A stretch of 64,000 bases of DNA, taken from Trichoplax adhaerens (taxonomy: Eukaryota > Placozoa > Uniplacotomia > Trichoplacea > Trichoplacidae). Below the pieces are notes generated by a model. That model worked only from the letters and a program-made list of their open reading frames with translations. It ran no database searches and was not told the origin of the DNA. The stretch lies in contig NW_002060944.1 of assembly GCF_000150275.1 (NCBI RefSeq), positions 768,860 to 832,859 on the forward strand, read 5' to 3'. Every line of letters begins with the position of its first letter. Position 1 is the stretch's first letter. The translations under genes and the position numbers were made by a program. Of the stretch, positions 1 through 13,500 are shown in pieces.

Positions 1-3000
1 GTTACGCTGTAGTTAACGTAAGATCTATGGAACTCTATTATCCAATGTTAGTTTAATATTGAAAGCAAAGATTAAATTATTCATCGCCTGCAATATGTGA
101 TAGGAAAATATATCTTTGGAAGTTATCGTATAACAGTTACATCCTCATCTCAACATAGTTGATGATAACAGTTAGCCATAAGCTAATATAAACCAGCCAC
201 TTTCAAATTCTTTTCACTAAATTGAATGATTATGATATTATCGAATCTACGATATATGGATAGAATCTGATCTTATTCGAATTGATAATAACTTAAGCCT
301 GTTATCTTACTCTATACTTCAACGCAACTTAGCAGACTCGTGTAATACGAATTCAGAGATAGTCTTAGTAATTTATATAATTATCGAACATTGCTCGAGC
401 TCGGCTATATTTCTGTTGATCAGGATAAATTCTCTGGTATAGTATTGTATGACGAATCAACGTCAAGATGGTATTTATGATGTATCTACTTTCGAATTTT
501 AAGTGATTCTGAAGCATGCAAAGAGCTTAATCTTATTAATTTTGATTCCAGTAGATAAATTTTAGAGCTTTTAGGCAGACTGAACAAGCTAGATTTCCTT
601 TCTCTTGAATTTCCATAAATAACTTCGATGTTGGTTAGAATTTAGCCTACTAAAGTATCAAGATTTTCAAACATTTTTCAAGTCTATAATAATTGCTTTG
701 GCATATGTAGAAGATCATTGTTATAGTTATTTTACATATATCTGCATACTGCTCTGTTATAATGTGATCCACTCACATTAAGATGATTTTCATTAAATGA
801 ATTTACCTAGAGTGTTGCTGGCATTAATCAGGATAGCTTTCAATCATTATTGTACCGTAAGCATATTTTTAACTTAAACATACTATTACTTTAGACAAAA
901 TGTAATTACTACACTACTTTTATTTCTAATTCTCGATCCAGTCACTTTGATCTTCGCTGTCTCACTTTCAAAAAGGTATTAATTCTATATTAAAGTATAA
1001 GCCATCAGAATTTTACATTTCATTGATATCCTTTTACTTCTTTGTAATACGAGACATAACTAATTATCCTACGAGCGTAATTTGCACATTATCTAGGAAC
1101 AAGCCTATAATGATTTCAGCTGATTATAGTAATTATATATTAGGAGAATACAGTGATAGTGCAGCATGTATTAAGAACCCACATATTACAAAGCCAAAGT
1201 CGGCTAATTATTCAATTGCATCCTATTTCATCAATATTGGTACTCATGTGTGTAAATAATTAGTTGATGGGAATATTTAGATTAAAATAAGATGAAGGAG
1301 AGTACTTCACTTGAGGACGATTTACTTTCTATTGTGATGTAGTCTCCGATCTTCTCTGTAGTTTGGTCCAAAACCCTAATTTGTATTTATAGACCAGTTA
1401 AAGTAATTCTTCGAAGAAGCATCACATCTTACTGGTTAATCGCCAGTCAAAGTAGAGGAAAAACTGACCAGTTAACTTAAAAATCTAAAATTGGTAACAT
1501 TACAATTAATTAAACGGGAAATAAACTTAAAGGCGCGGATTCTATTCCGTTCACTTTTTCTTATGTTTCAAAGATAATGCATAATGATCCCCATGTTGCC
1601 AAATTATTTATTAGATGGGATGAGTATTTAACTTTACTTAGACACTTCAAAACTTCTATTCTACTAACATTGCAGTCTTCTTCTTTATCACGATACTGCA
1701 GTATTTAGGAAGTTAATGTGTTATTATCGAGATAGCCATATGTACTAATTAAGCTTACAAACTTAATTCTGATGTGGATATGACTTCGTAGTTCCAGTTT
1801 TGGTAAAAGTTTGCAGGAAGAACTAATTAACCAACCCTCTTTCCTTAAAAATTCCTGGCTTTTATGCACTCGATGGCGGATTATACTTTATTAGAGTTTC
1901 TACAGAATCTATAGTAAGCCCTTCCTAACACTTGGAAGTCCTAATCAAAGACGTTCTTCCCCATGACCCTAACATAGCTATTGTATGTCATAGGTACTGC
2001 ACTAATCTTAGCACTTTTGCAATGTTACTTTACAGACTGCATGTACTAGTAATGTCAATAATCCTAGTGAAACATTTGTATCGAAATCTACCGTAACCGT
2101 AGAGATAAATTATAGTTATCATATGTAGTACAGCTCCTAAAATAGCTTAATAGATTGTAGGAAATCGCTAGATAATATGTAATAGTGTAAGATTCACACG
2201 ATATGTGTAAGAATTGAGATTAAATAGAATCTCAAGATCGTATTAAGCGCATATCTGTGCTAAATAGTTACATTAAATATTGTAGCACTTATTAAAACTG
2301 TTTTGTTAAGGTGGCCTAACATCAGAGATTATACGAGTAATGTGATACTAGATTAATGACAATTTATAGATCTAAATATAGTTAAATCACAATGTATGCA
2401 AGCAGAAAATTTCTTCTCCTAGAGTCAGTTAGTTTTATTCTTGGTTGGAGAAGCAGTTTACGTAATAAAGTAAACTTTATTAGCTTTCAGATTTTGATTA
2501 TTACAGATTTTGAGACACATTATCACATCATATTGTAACAATCCTAAATATAAACTTGTTTAGAATTTTAAATGGCAAATATTAAGTTCTACAGAACCGG
2601 CATCTTAGAATGAGCTTAAATGTTCCCAAGATAGCCATAGACAATTATGTTGGAATATGCGTAATTTAACTACTTTTAGATCAAATTTATTACGTTGATA
2701 TCTCACAGAAAGTCTATTAAGGTTGCTATAGAAGCTATCTTCACGCTCTCTATAGAAATATTGTAATTTATAAGACCAGACTGGATTTCTAACAAGAGAT
2801 CTTGAATGGAACATCTGGCATCCAATTACTCGTATACAAACATTTTTACATTTTATCTTGTATACAAAAATAATATTAATAATTCATTTAAATCGGTGTA
2901 TCATAAAATAAATTAAAATAAAATAGATTTTGTGATTTCTTATAATCTTTCGTTTAGTTATGGACTAGTGCACTACTTATATAGTACGTAGGTATAAATC

Positions 3001-3514
3001 TGCGTGGTTTCATAGCTTACGCTATAGCGCAGGACGGCTAAGACTCGTGAAGAGTAACAGCCACAACACTTAAAACAAACTTCTTTTATTTGTTAAAATA
3101 TCCGAATATGTGAATCAAAAATGTAGGATATCATTAATAATGAAAGTATTATACTTACGCAATTCATTCTATATCATAATCGTATTTTATTCTGCATATC
3201 TCATCCATCTTATTACCTCTTGAACTGATATTTGATCTTATTTTTTGCTACGGTTATTATTCATTTCAGCCATTTTCTGTATCCCTACATGGTGTAATCT
3301 TCATCTCAGTTATAATCTTAACCCTACTTTTAATTTTTTTTCCTTAGTTATTAGGCAAAAGAGAATTGATATGTTTTAATAGCCAATTGAAGAGATGGAT
3401 ATTGAAGACTTAATATTATTCATATTGGTATCATAAATGCAATTTCATTTCTAGACAAGAAATTGTCATAGCTCGTTGATTAACTTACCTACCTACCTAA
3501 AAATTTAATTCACC
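1..3514. other. Gene-poor AT-rich DNA upstream of the GPCR
   Basis: I see no exon with recognisable protein similarity on either strand. The few open frames (for example 1023-1259 and 2605-2814) are short, low-complexity and without splice-flanked continuation. A run of TACC repeats at about 3487-3499 lies just before the GPCR start and is probably 5' leader. Confidence 0.6.
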
Positions 3515-4465
3515 ATGTCTAATATAACCAATCAAACTGGCAATGGCAGTAACCTCCTTTCAAATGGAATAGCTCAATCTATTATCGTTTATGGAGTTAT
3601 TTCAGGATTAACTATCTTGACTAATATTTCTTTATTGGGATTAATTATATCTGAGCGTAAACTTCATACTACGTCAAACTGGATCATGGCCAGCATGTTT
3701 TTTACTGGAATTATCTTTGGACTATTTTATTTGTTACCTCGGTGGACACTCTACTATCAGTGGCTTTATAAAGACCCAATCGCATGCACCGTTCTACCCC
3801 TAACAGGCATCGGATTAATTATTAACTTAAATTTACATTTAACATTAGTCAGTCTAGATCGATACTTGTGTGTTATGTTTCCCATTAGATATAAAATAAG
3901 GAAAACTTGTTTAATTGTAATGTTATCAGTGGTTGCCGTCTGGTTATTGAGTATTTTAAGTGCTTATTTACCCCTTGTTACAATATTAATTCCCCTACCC
4001 GATCGTTGTGCTGAATTAACCTCAAGCAACCCACTTCATCAAGCTTACTTAATCCTTATTTTCAGCGTTTTATTTTTCTTTCCATTGCTTGTCTTAATTG
4101 TGACTTATACACAAATCTTGTTCATTGTTAACAATCATCAACGAAATAAAATCATGCACCAACGAGGTAGTACACCAATCTCACTCATTAAGCGCAATAT
4201 TCGAGCAATCAAATGTATGGCAATTATGATTGGTATCTTTATCCTATTTTGGTTGCCCTATATCGTTAGCCTTTTCATGTTTTTTTTTCCTGGGTTGGTT
4301 ACGTCTACAGCACAAGAATCTGTACGTAACTTACAGTATTTAGCTTTTTCCTATCCAGCCATAAATCCACTCGTTTACGCCTATGTTACTGCCAGTTTAC
4401 GTCGCGAAATTGGGAACAGGCTTCGTGCTACATCTACATTGCTTGATAATATTATATTTAGTTGA
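3515..4465 (+). CDS. Class A (rhodopsin-like) G-protein-coupled receptor, intronless
   Basis: One uninterrupted 316-residue frame with seven hydrophobic segments, so a plasma-membrane receptor signalling through heterotrimeric G proteins. Seen: N-glycosylation sites near N3, N6 and N10; TM1 with N37; C91 at the top of TM3, able to pair with C165 in loop 2; DRY at 115-117; W143 in TM4; P190 in TM5; FWLPY at 245-249 in TM6; NPLVY at 284-288 in TM7; a basic segment after TM7. The TM2 aspartate (2.50, sodium pocket) is not evident: the segment reads MASMFFTGIIFG. Position 3.32 is G98 rather than Asp, which argues against an amine receptor. The length is normal for a short-tailed class A receptor. 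The ATG at 3515 is the first in frame. Ligand unknown; single-exon receptors are common in early animals. Confidence 0.93.
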   Translation: MSNITNQTGNGSNLLSNGIAQSIIVYGVISGLTILTNISLLGLIISERKLHTTSNWIMASMFFTGIIFGLFYLLPRWTLYYQWLYKDPIACTVLPLTGIGLIINLNLHLTLVSLDRYLCVMFPIRYKIRKTCLIVMLSVVAVWLLSILSAYLPLVTILIPLPDRCAELTSSNPLHQAYLILIFSVLFFFPLLVLIVTYTQILFIVNNHQRNKIMHQRGSTPISLIKRNIRAIKCMAIMIGIFILFWLPYIVSLFMFFFPGLVTSTAQESVRNLQYLAFSYPAINPLVYAYVTASLRREIGNRLRATSTLLDNIIFS

Positions 4466-4498
4466 CTGGCCAGCAATAATCGTGCTAATACTGCACCC

Positions 4499-4553
4499 AA
4501 TAAATCTACATAATCCAGCTGTTGATAGTATTACTGCCAAGATTGGAAATAAA
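4499..4553 (+). terminator. Candidate poly(A) signals of the GPCR gene
   Basis: Two AATAAA hexamers, at 4499-4504 and 4548-4553, lie 34 and 83 bases after the receptor stop codon, the expected place for 3' end formation. Chance occurrence is possible in DNA this AT-rich. Confidence 0.45.
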
Positions 4554-4599
4554 TATGATTCCAAGGCTATGCGTGTATTGCAGTAGCCATACTTTTATA

Positions 4600-7490
4600 A
4601 TTATCAAGGAGACATTCTTTGGCAATCATCGCGACGGTATACCGGTATATTAATAATATACGTAATAACAATATGGCCTACTAGTTCCTAATCTTGATTC
4701 GTGAATACTTCTATTAAAAAAGTATAGATCCTTGATTAATCATGTCTTGAATCGAGGTTATGTATGGAAAGGCTGGTGTCGATAAGATTACTATCGAACT
4801 ATCTTATGCTAAGTTAGATCGATTTCATATAATCGGCTAATGCTTCATCTGTGTAACCATTTAGTCTTTAATCTCACCTTATTAATATAAACATTTAGCA
4901 ATTTGAACTTTTTTTAAAATTTTTTAGCCAATTCTAGTGTCATTTTAATTATTTTGTCAGCATTGATCCAATTGCATTGTATGATGTAGGTATCATTCAT
5001 TTTAAGATAAATATCACCTTGAATTCGGTTGATGATCGTCCGTTTACTGGCAATAGATTAGATTTCATGTATTGCTAGCAAATTATAGCACCCTTGATGC
5101 AAACCCTCACTTTTCTAATGTAGAGGTTCATTTGTTTAAGGATAACGAACTTGATTGCTTGGTTGCTCATTTATCGTTATGTAATTTTTAACATCGATGA
5201 AATGCGATAAAATCCAAGTGTAGCTAATACATGCTATAAGATTTTGATGATGGCTTCTTGATAAATTTAGACGAATCGGCGAAATACGTGATGAATATTC
5301 TATATTAGAAACAGATGCTACATAGGATATACTCTGTTTCATGTTAGTAAAATGAAATAGAGGAATAAAACGTGTATTATTAATAATAAGACAAGAAAGA
5401 TACGGTGAATATTCTTAGCAACAGATCATAAGGTTGCGATAACTTTGGTAAAGAAAAGTACTCGTAAAATAGTGTACTTTGGTTAGCTGGTGCAAGAAAA
5501 ATTCATAGACTTTAGTTACTCGGAGATTGAATCTTGAAAAGGAATAAAGCAAAGCAAATAATTTGATCATGCCATTTATATGCTAACAGATGGGAACGCT
5601 AATAGAGTTTATTGAAAAAATATCCATTAGTCTCGTGAAGATAAACCGACTAATATAAGGAATAGAAGCTAGTGTTATACGTATATTGTAAGAGTTGGTA
5701 ATAGTATATTTATGCAAGATTAGATATCTGACATGGTTTGTATAAAAGAAAATGAAAATTAAAGGTTATACAAGTATGTGTCAGATAATAACAATCAACA
5801 GCAAAGGTAAGAGAAATGACGTCAGATAATGTTTGACCAATGTGTTGAAAAAAGCCATTAAAAACAGATAGGAGCATGCCATCACGAAAGTACTCTTATG
5901 ATATTTTCTTTACATAAGCACTACTGTATTAATTAATGAAGTAATCTGAATAATTCAGGATAAACTTAAGATATTCTATTAAACAAAAATATCTAGACTA
6001 ACATTTAAGATGTGCCGTATTTATAAAAAATAAAAATAACGAAATGAGCAAATTATTAAAAATAAATTTCAAATAAAGGAAGCGATAAATTATGTTATAA
6101 CAGCAATTTATATGTTTCTAATACAATTTTTTTTCAACTTACCTTCCATATCCATACACTCACTTTAGTTAGTATCAAGCTTGCAATTGTAAAGCAAATA
6201 TTAGCAGGACAAATTAATTTATTGGAGGTTACGTAATTTTGTTCTTTGACTAATTTTATTGTTCAATGCAAAAGTCTGCTTATGCAAGTATCATATTTAA
6301 TCAAATCGTTTAACGTTAACAATACGCAAAGATATTGTATCAAAATAAAAAAGGAGTATTCAATTATTGGGCTTTAAGTCATATGAATTAAAATTCACGA
6401 TAGACCGTTAATTACTTAAAGAGATTTAAGAATACCGGCTTGGACTTAAAAAAAAAATTTTTAATTTTTATTATTGGTTTAATTTGTAGACCAGCTCAAG
6501 CAAATACCGCTTAATAATTTTGCGGTCTGAATGATTGTTTTATTAAAATAGAACTAGTGTCGAAGAGACATTGTTATAATCTTCTTAACCCGGTTGATAA
6601 ATTAGCTCAACAGCTGAGGTACTCTATCTTACATACTTGTAAGTACTTCAATGTATTATAGAATTGAGTTCTTATATTTTGTAGATTCATTAACTAGCAC
6701 AAACTTACTTTTCCAGTGACTAGCTCGGTTCAATCAACTAACTAGCCAACTCGCTGAGCTGAACAAACTGAACCTTGAGCTACCGTTACGCAGTCGTCCA
6801 CATTCTGTGCTATAGATCTGTTTATCATGTAATAAATTCCAGTCAATTCTCAGCTAGAGAAGTGCTTCTGATAAGACTATGTATAAACGAAGTTGATATA
6901 AAGTGGCATCAAAAAAGATTGTCAAACTGAGAATTATAGATCGTTGTTAGATTTGAAAGATCTACTGTAATGTGATACGATTTGATGTCAATGAGTTTAA
7001 TTATCTAAATTTATAAAATACCATAACACCGACTAAGCTTAACGACATGTTTTCTTTTTAGATACTTTGATCACAAAATAGATGAAAATATTGATTTAAT
7101 ATTATATCATGTTTTATATGTAGCGTTACTTTAGAGTTTCACGAATGATTTTATAACTTTAATTTATGCTAATAAATGTTCTTGTTATAGTATGCAAAAG
7201 TTAATGCTGTACAATAGTAAAGATAAAGCGTAATCCTAAACTTTGTATAACATCAAATATAAAATTATAACTTATATGAATGCTGCTATTACCGGAATGA
7301 TATAAATCTGGATTGCATGATCATGATGTTAACGAGATTTTATCGACGTTAAGACTTTACTACGACAGCGAATGAAATTCATAAGCCACATCTGAATATT
7401 TTTAGCCTAAACATTTACAGTATATTTAAATACCCTCGTCAAATTTGTCCTCCTCCACATATCTCTTTAATTTTATCAATTATACATATA
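4600..7490. other. Intergenic, nothing recognised
   Basis: Nearly 2.9 kb of AT-rich sequence with stops in all frames. The only open frame of note (5136-5342, minus) has no recognisable motif or flanking splice signals. No RNA gene was identified by eye. Confidence 0.6.
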
Positions 7491-7498
7491 CATACTTA

Positions 7499-7597
7499 CT
7501 GATATTATCAATAGTATCCGGTTAAACCTGGTTATTATACATAGAAATCAATGATTATCTGATATTATTATCAATAATCTCAGGGTAAACTTGGTTA
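7499..7597. repeat. Two-copy direct repeat, ~60-bp spacing
   Basis: A segment starting CTGATATTATCAAT at 7499 recurs in diverged form at 7559 (CTGATATTATTATCAAT). Both copies continue into a GGTTAAACCTGGTTA-like tail. This looks like an old tandem duplication upstream of the TPR relic. Confidence 0.6.
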
Positions 7598-7860
7598 CAG
7601 CAATATCCATACTAACAGTATTTTCAATATTAGCCGTAACTGATTTAACTGTGACAAACTTCGACCTATTAATACTAAACGCTGAAAACAACTATTTTGG
7701 ATCAAACAGTGGATTTATGGTGTTGGCCATTCGTATTCGTAGCTATTTACTTCATCGAAAAGAGCTCGCCTGCTCGTGCTCTCATCGTTTATTTGAAGAT
7801 TTTTGTTCCTAAACTGTAAGTAGAGCTAATTATTCTCCTAGGTTGTCCATTATAATTATG

Positions 7861-8540
7861 GATGTAAGCAAATCACTACGCGAAAAGGGCGGAAAATATA
7901 AAAATTACAATTATCAATAAGCTCTATCATACTATAAACAAGCTGAAACTTTAATCGAGTTGATGCCCAGTGGTAGAAATGATGTTCATCAACTGGAATA
8001 CACTATTTACATAAATTACAAAATGAAGTGAAGATTGCTAGATGCAAGGATAGGTGGGATAACATGAAACGATTTCTGGCTAATGGAAATGGCGCCTAGA
8101 AGGATTATACGGAATCCTGTAATATGAAATTATGAAACACCGAAAATCCCTATGTCAGTAACTCTTATCATAAAATTGGCCTTGCCTACTTCCATCAAGG
8201 CAAATATAGCGAAGCTTTAAGCATGCATGAAAAATCACTGAAGACTACATTGAAATTTAATCCTCAGTGATTTTTCAAGAGATTTTCGCTGTTTCATAAT
8301 TTTAATTTCAATTTACAGGATTCCGTATGATCCTTCAAGGCGAAAATAATTGCGACGTTGCTGCATTATATAACAATACTTGGGAAGTTTATAGCCAACA
8401 AGGCAAGTACAACGACTCTCTATCGATGTTGAATAAATCATACAATATTAGGCTAATGACGCTTACAGCTAATTATCCTGATGTTGCGGAATCTTATTAC
8501 AACATTGGAGTTGTCTATTAGAAGCAAGGTCTATTGAAAG
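7861..8540 (+). pseudogene. Decayed tetratricopeptide-repeat (TPR) gene
   Basis: From the ATG at 7861 (MDVSKSLREKG...) the frame is broken by several stop codons. Recognisable TPR helices remain further on: NSYHKIGLAYFHQGKYSEAL at about 8160-8219, then a segment at about 8342-8520 with ALYNNTWEVYSQQGKYNDSL and a final AESYYNIGVVY. The pattern (S/A)xSYxxIGxxYxxQGKYxxALSM is the kinesin-light-chain-like TPR type. Multiple stops and a change of frame around an inverted repeat (8092-8342) mark it as a pseudogene rather than an intron-split gene: the stops fall inside repeat units and I see no splice sites that remove them. TPRs bind proteins; this copy is unlikely to make one. Confidence 0.75.
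8092..8342. repeat. Imperfect inverted repeat inside the TPR relic
   Basis: The stretch 8092-8150 (containing ATACGGAATCCTGTAA) matches the reverse complement of about 8281-8342 (containing TTACAGGATTCCGTAT) with few mismatches. A second, inner pair flanks the loop: TGAAAAATCACTGA at about 8228 and TCAGTGATTTTTCA at about 8264. The ~130-base centre carries one TPR motif. It could be a palindromic duplication or the ends of a small foldback element; no target-site duplication is evident. Confidence 0.7.
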
Positions 8541-8589
8541 GTCTATTAGAAGCAATTCCTACCTAATACTTGTTACTGTTACACGATTT

Positions 8590-10537
8590 CATCGATTCAA
8601 TATATTATCGCTTTCGTTGCATGGATAGAAAAAGAGAATGGCCAATAAAGTCAAAATACAGGATAAAATATCAACAGTTAGCAATACTATGGTAAGTCTG
8701 TATGCAACATCGATTATATTTTCTATTTCTAGGATTACTAAAAAACTAGCAGTTTTATTTATAAGATTACTATAAATTAATTTACTGAGATCGATTATAA
8801 AATACATATAAAAAATTAGCTCTTGTTTGGCAACGATTAATTAAGATAATAGTACTAGTAAAACTGGCATAGACAAAAATAAATCTCTACACTAATTGAT
8901 ACATTATATTTTAACTCCAACAATCAATATTTATGTATATTACCTGAGTTAATACAACATGATTTAATAAAAAAGTTAATAGCTTTTACTGAAGCAAATC
9001 TGAAACATGTTTAATTTAATCGAACTATGATTGATCCATTCTTAAATTCCTGATTCAAAAGTCAAAATTTGAACTTTTCAGTTTTTCATTTAAAACTAGA
9101 CATAAACATGACTGAGCGATAGTAGGATTGCAACAAGCCAACTAGCTAGCCAAGTCTGTTATGATTTTTCCATCAGTTCTTTGCACTAAGTTAATATAGC
9201 AGTCGCAATGAATTAAAATCGCAGAAAATAAATCGGATTGTCCCATAATTTTACATTATAAGAGCTACCAGTTAACTAGAGATGTGTGCTGTTACTTTCG
9301 GTTGATCATGTTCTTAGATCGGCGACAACGCCATCCGTTGAGCATTTAATGCTATTAGTCAAGACCAAAGCCATCTATGTCTCAAAGAGGAATAAGATTT
9401 CAGGTGGTTTCTCCCGAGATACCTTCAATGCACTATTTATAATTAAATTGAATTAAGCCGGATATTTTAAGCCCTTCGTTATCAAACCATCAGATACAGG
9501 CAAATCGCTTATATAAAGTTTTATTTTAGATTAACATAAAAATAGCTTGAATATATTGAAAAAGTAATTGTGTTCCACTACGTCTTGGAAAACTTGGCAT
9601 ATCCTGTAAATTATTAGATTATGTAGTCTGACATTCCCTGAAAGATTAAATCTTTCTTCCTTTATTGCTAGATCATCAAGAGCAAGTACATTTTCTGGTG
9701 AAATATAGCAGTGAAGCTAAACATAGGTTCTATCATTTCCTCCCATATCTTGAATTCTCTATATGCTGTATATTTAGATACGATTCTTGTAATTAAAATC
9801 GTAGATTCTTATCACGGTACGAACCACGATGAAGAGTAAATGACTAAATTTAGTGTTTGGCATTTATATATGGAGATAACTAATAATGACTTACAGTAAA
9901 AGCTACGGTAGTTATTATTTTGTTACAGTAAATTATGCTGTAAGGAAGAGTTCTCATAAGGTAACTAATATTAATTAATGATAGTGTTATGTCTTGTAAC
10001 GCTTGTGATGAATATCCTGAAGATATTCAATTATAGATGATACCATAAATAATTCTGTGTGTGGACATACGGTAGTCTAATTATCTGGAATCGTTCAGTA
10101 AATATCCAAAATTATGAACAATGTCTGTATTAATTTAGCTATCCAATATGAGCTAAATTTCATGAACTGTTATGACTTATATATGATAGCTGCTGCCGAA
10201 GGGTATTTATTTTTTATTTAGACGATCAATCAGCCCAATCAAAAATAAATTTATCTTGTTTATTCTGCCAAAAACATGCCCATTAACTTCTTTTAAAAAG
10301 GAATTTATAAAAAATTATTTCACCTTTCCAATATAATTTACCACACGGATATATCTACACGTATTAAATATGTTATATAACGATTTTATAGGCAATATTT
10401 TATCAATAGTACAGCATTTAAGCAACGAATTAAAAATTACAGACGTTGATTAATTACAAGTTTTCGTGCTAATAAATACAATTCCATTAATCATCCAGAT
10501 AACAGTAAATAATCAATCCGGTATAAAAAAGATCAAG
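8590..10537. other. Intergenic between TPR relic and ZZEF1 3' end
   Basis: About 1.9 kb of AT-rich DNA without supportable exons. The minus-strand frame at 8589-8807 is hydrophobic but has no motif. This region should include the ZZEF1 3' untranslated region and poly(A) site next to 10538. Confidence 0.55.
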
Positions 10538-13500
10538 TTAATTATCTAAAATGGTTTGACCATGCTCTTTAATTATCTTTCTAACCACATTAGTAATACC
10601 CTTACTACACTCTTCATCGATCATTTTACTTAATCCTACAACGCGACTAGCACCCTGCAATGGTAATAATCATAAATACGAGTTATATAATATTAAGTCA
10701 CGATAGATGTCGTTTGCGTAAGCAACAAGATGATCTATATTAGATATGAAGTGTATGATCTACCTGCAAGAGTAATTTTCCTATTCTAGGTTGTATTATA
10801 AAAGTCGCCATAATATCATCAGTTACCCGCCATTTCTACCACGCAAAAAATAGATATAACAGCCAGAGGTAAATATGGATTGACAAGGTTTGCTTAATAT
10901 ATGCACTTCATTAGTAGTATAGTTCTACTTACAGCTGCAAGATCTTCCGTTAGTAAAAATAAATCAGTTAAAGCGCGAGCTAAAGGGCAGAATGAGCAAT
11001 CGCCTAAAATAGTATTCAAAGATGGAGCAATACAACACTCAGAAAATAGTAATGCTATACTATAAAGAATTCAAAATACGTTGTTACTTACTGCGGTCAT
11101 CCAGTGTATGGCAGTATAGAAACCATAACCGTTTTAATTGTGTTAGATCAATTTGCTTCTTTATTTCAGTAACAGAAATGGAATCTTCTTCTGATTCTTT
11201 AATACTATATCCAACAGTGTTACGTTACTTTCAAACATAAATTTCTGAAATAATATAATTGAAAAGGTCCAAGACAACCAACCTCGAAACTAATTCTAAT
11301 AACTTTAGTAATAATTTAACCGCCATTAATCTCCAATAGGATGTATGAATAGCGGCAGCTTTAATAAGATTCATCCATAATCCATTCAACGGTAACTGCC
11401 TTTAAATAAAATATAATTTCTGTTATAAAAACATAACCTTGTTTAAACTATCAATACCCTTATCAAAACCTATAATTTAGTCCTTTTACTCACTTCAACT
11501 TCGATGTTGTTTGTGACAGTAAAATGCATAACAACTTATAGCCGACATCAAATCTAGAATGAATCAGTTACAAACTTAAATATTAGTTATACAACATTTA
11601 CAACAATCACCAATAATATATACTTGTCTAATTCTCCTCCAACAACAGTAAATTTCCAACCCCAATCACCACCGCTACATTGACATGTAAACTTGAAATG
11701 GACCGTATCACCTAAAGCACAGGTTATATTATACTTGTGTTAACTAATCTTCGGTAAACTATGTTATTGGAATAAATTATATCTCACATACATAGCTCGA
11801 CTATCCTTACCCGGCAAAATTATTTTATCCCATGGACCTGCCCCTGAAAAGTCGTGTCTATTTTCTTGAAAACTGCTCGATGTAGCCAATGTTAAGATAT
11901 CACAATCTCTTTCTGTTATACATCTATTGGAGAATAGAGATACAGGATGCATGAATACCGTAATCAACGTGATGCCACATAATGTAACAGATTTATACTT
12001 ACTGAGAGTCAAAAAATACCATTAACCAGTTGGAATTTTCAATTTTAAAGCTATCCTGATTATTACAAAATTGAGAGATATTAAATAAAACGATGGAGGA
12101 ACATTTGCGTTATGTAGAATTTTAATATATTCGTAGTAAATATTACGTTTGTCTCATCATCATTATCGTAATCGTGACTCGATTCCCGAGTCTTGAAAGT
12201 AAGTTTTGCATTTGACATCGATGCGGAAGCAGACAAATAAAGCGAAAGAACGACATGCGGTTCGGCCCATTTAACAATATTTTTCACAATCTACCAATCG
12301 AGATTTAGATGTAAAATTTAGTCCTTTAATACGATACATCAATAATTTCTTAATCCTTTCTACAATGATACTTGATTAACAAATCTGAATATAAAATACC
12401 ATTTCAAACGTTTGAGAATCATCAGCTTGAAAAAGTAGGCAAAAAAATTGCGTCAAATCAACACCAAATGATGGTCCTAAAAGATTCTCACTAATTGATC
12501 GATTTCTGGGCCAGTTTGCAAAAACAAAACTGACAATTTTTCTTGCATATAGCACCGATGCTGCATGAGCAATCTTTAAGAGCGTATATAAAAGTATTAA
12601 TATTACCAACCAATCAAAAATATCTCAGAAATGAATCCTTTCATTTTTGTAATACCTCAATAGCGCGACTATCATTATAACTTGCTAAACGCTTCAATTC
12701 TTTTGATAACAGCTCTGAAGATTCCGCACAATTGTGATCAAGAATCATCTTCCATATATATAGATAAAAATCAACAATTAGCACATTGGCGATACATCAG
12801 AACACACCTTATCGACATTAAATCGACTCTTTCCTACCCGCTTCATTTCCTTATCGGTATATTCGGCAATTAAATTTGGTGACAAATCTGACCGTTCCGG
12901 GGTAAAAGTGATTCTAAGAGTTAAAGTATGTAACAGTTAATGAGGATTTTCTCATTTCGTAATATATTTTACTTGACTAAAGTAATTAATAAGTTTAGTA
13001 CATCAATCGCACTTAGAATCGCATAAATAATTCATTATCCACAGAATTAGATAAATGAGCATATTTACCCGTCATCAGGCTCAAGAATGCTAGATGTTCT
13101 ACTAGTAATCCAATTTGTGGCCCCATCATCAGATAAGAGAGCTTTACTATTGCTGGTTTCATTAGGCATCCTTAATAAAGTGAACGCCATATTAATTCAG
13201 AATCAAGTAGCATGAATAGTATAGCCTTGCAGTATCTCAAACCCAGATGCCGTAAACTGTAGTACTTTATTATCAAAAGTTGATCATACCATTGCTTTGC
13301 TAACTGTTTGATCTCATCAGTAAATTCCATTCCATCATTCGTATATCTGGTTTATAAATGATAATTGACAGTAAATTACAATTTATGGTCATTTTAGGAT
13401 AGCTATCCTAACACCTATAGCAGTTATTTAACCTCCGTTGTACTTCATCAATAAATTGAGTCAAATTCGATCCTAACGATTCAAACATGGCACGTAGAAA

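Noticed and set aside
6590-6790. Possible tRNA-like AGCTCAA...GGTTCAAT segments
   Set aside because: No cloverleaf with matching acceptor, D, anticodon and T arms could be formed.
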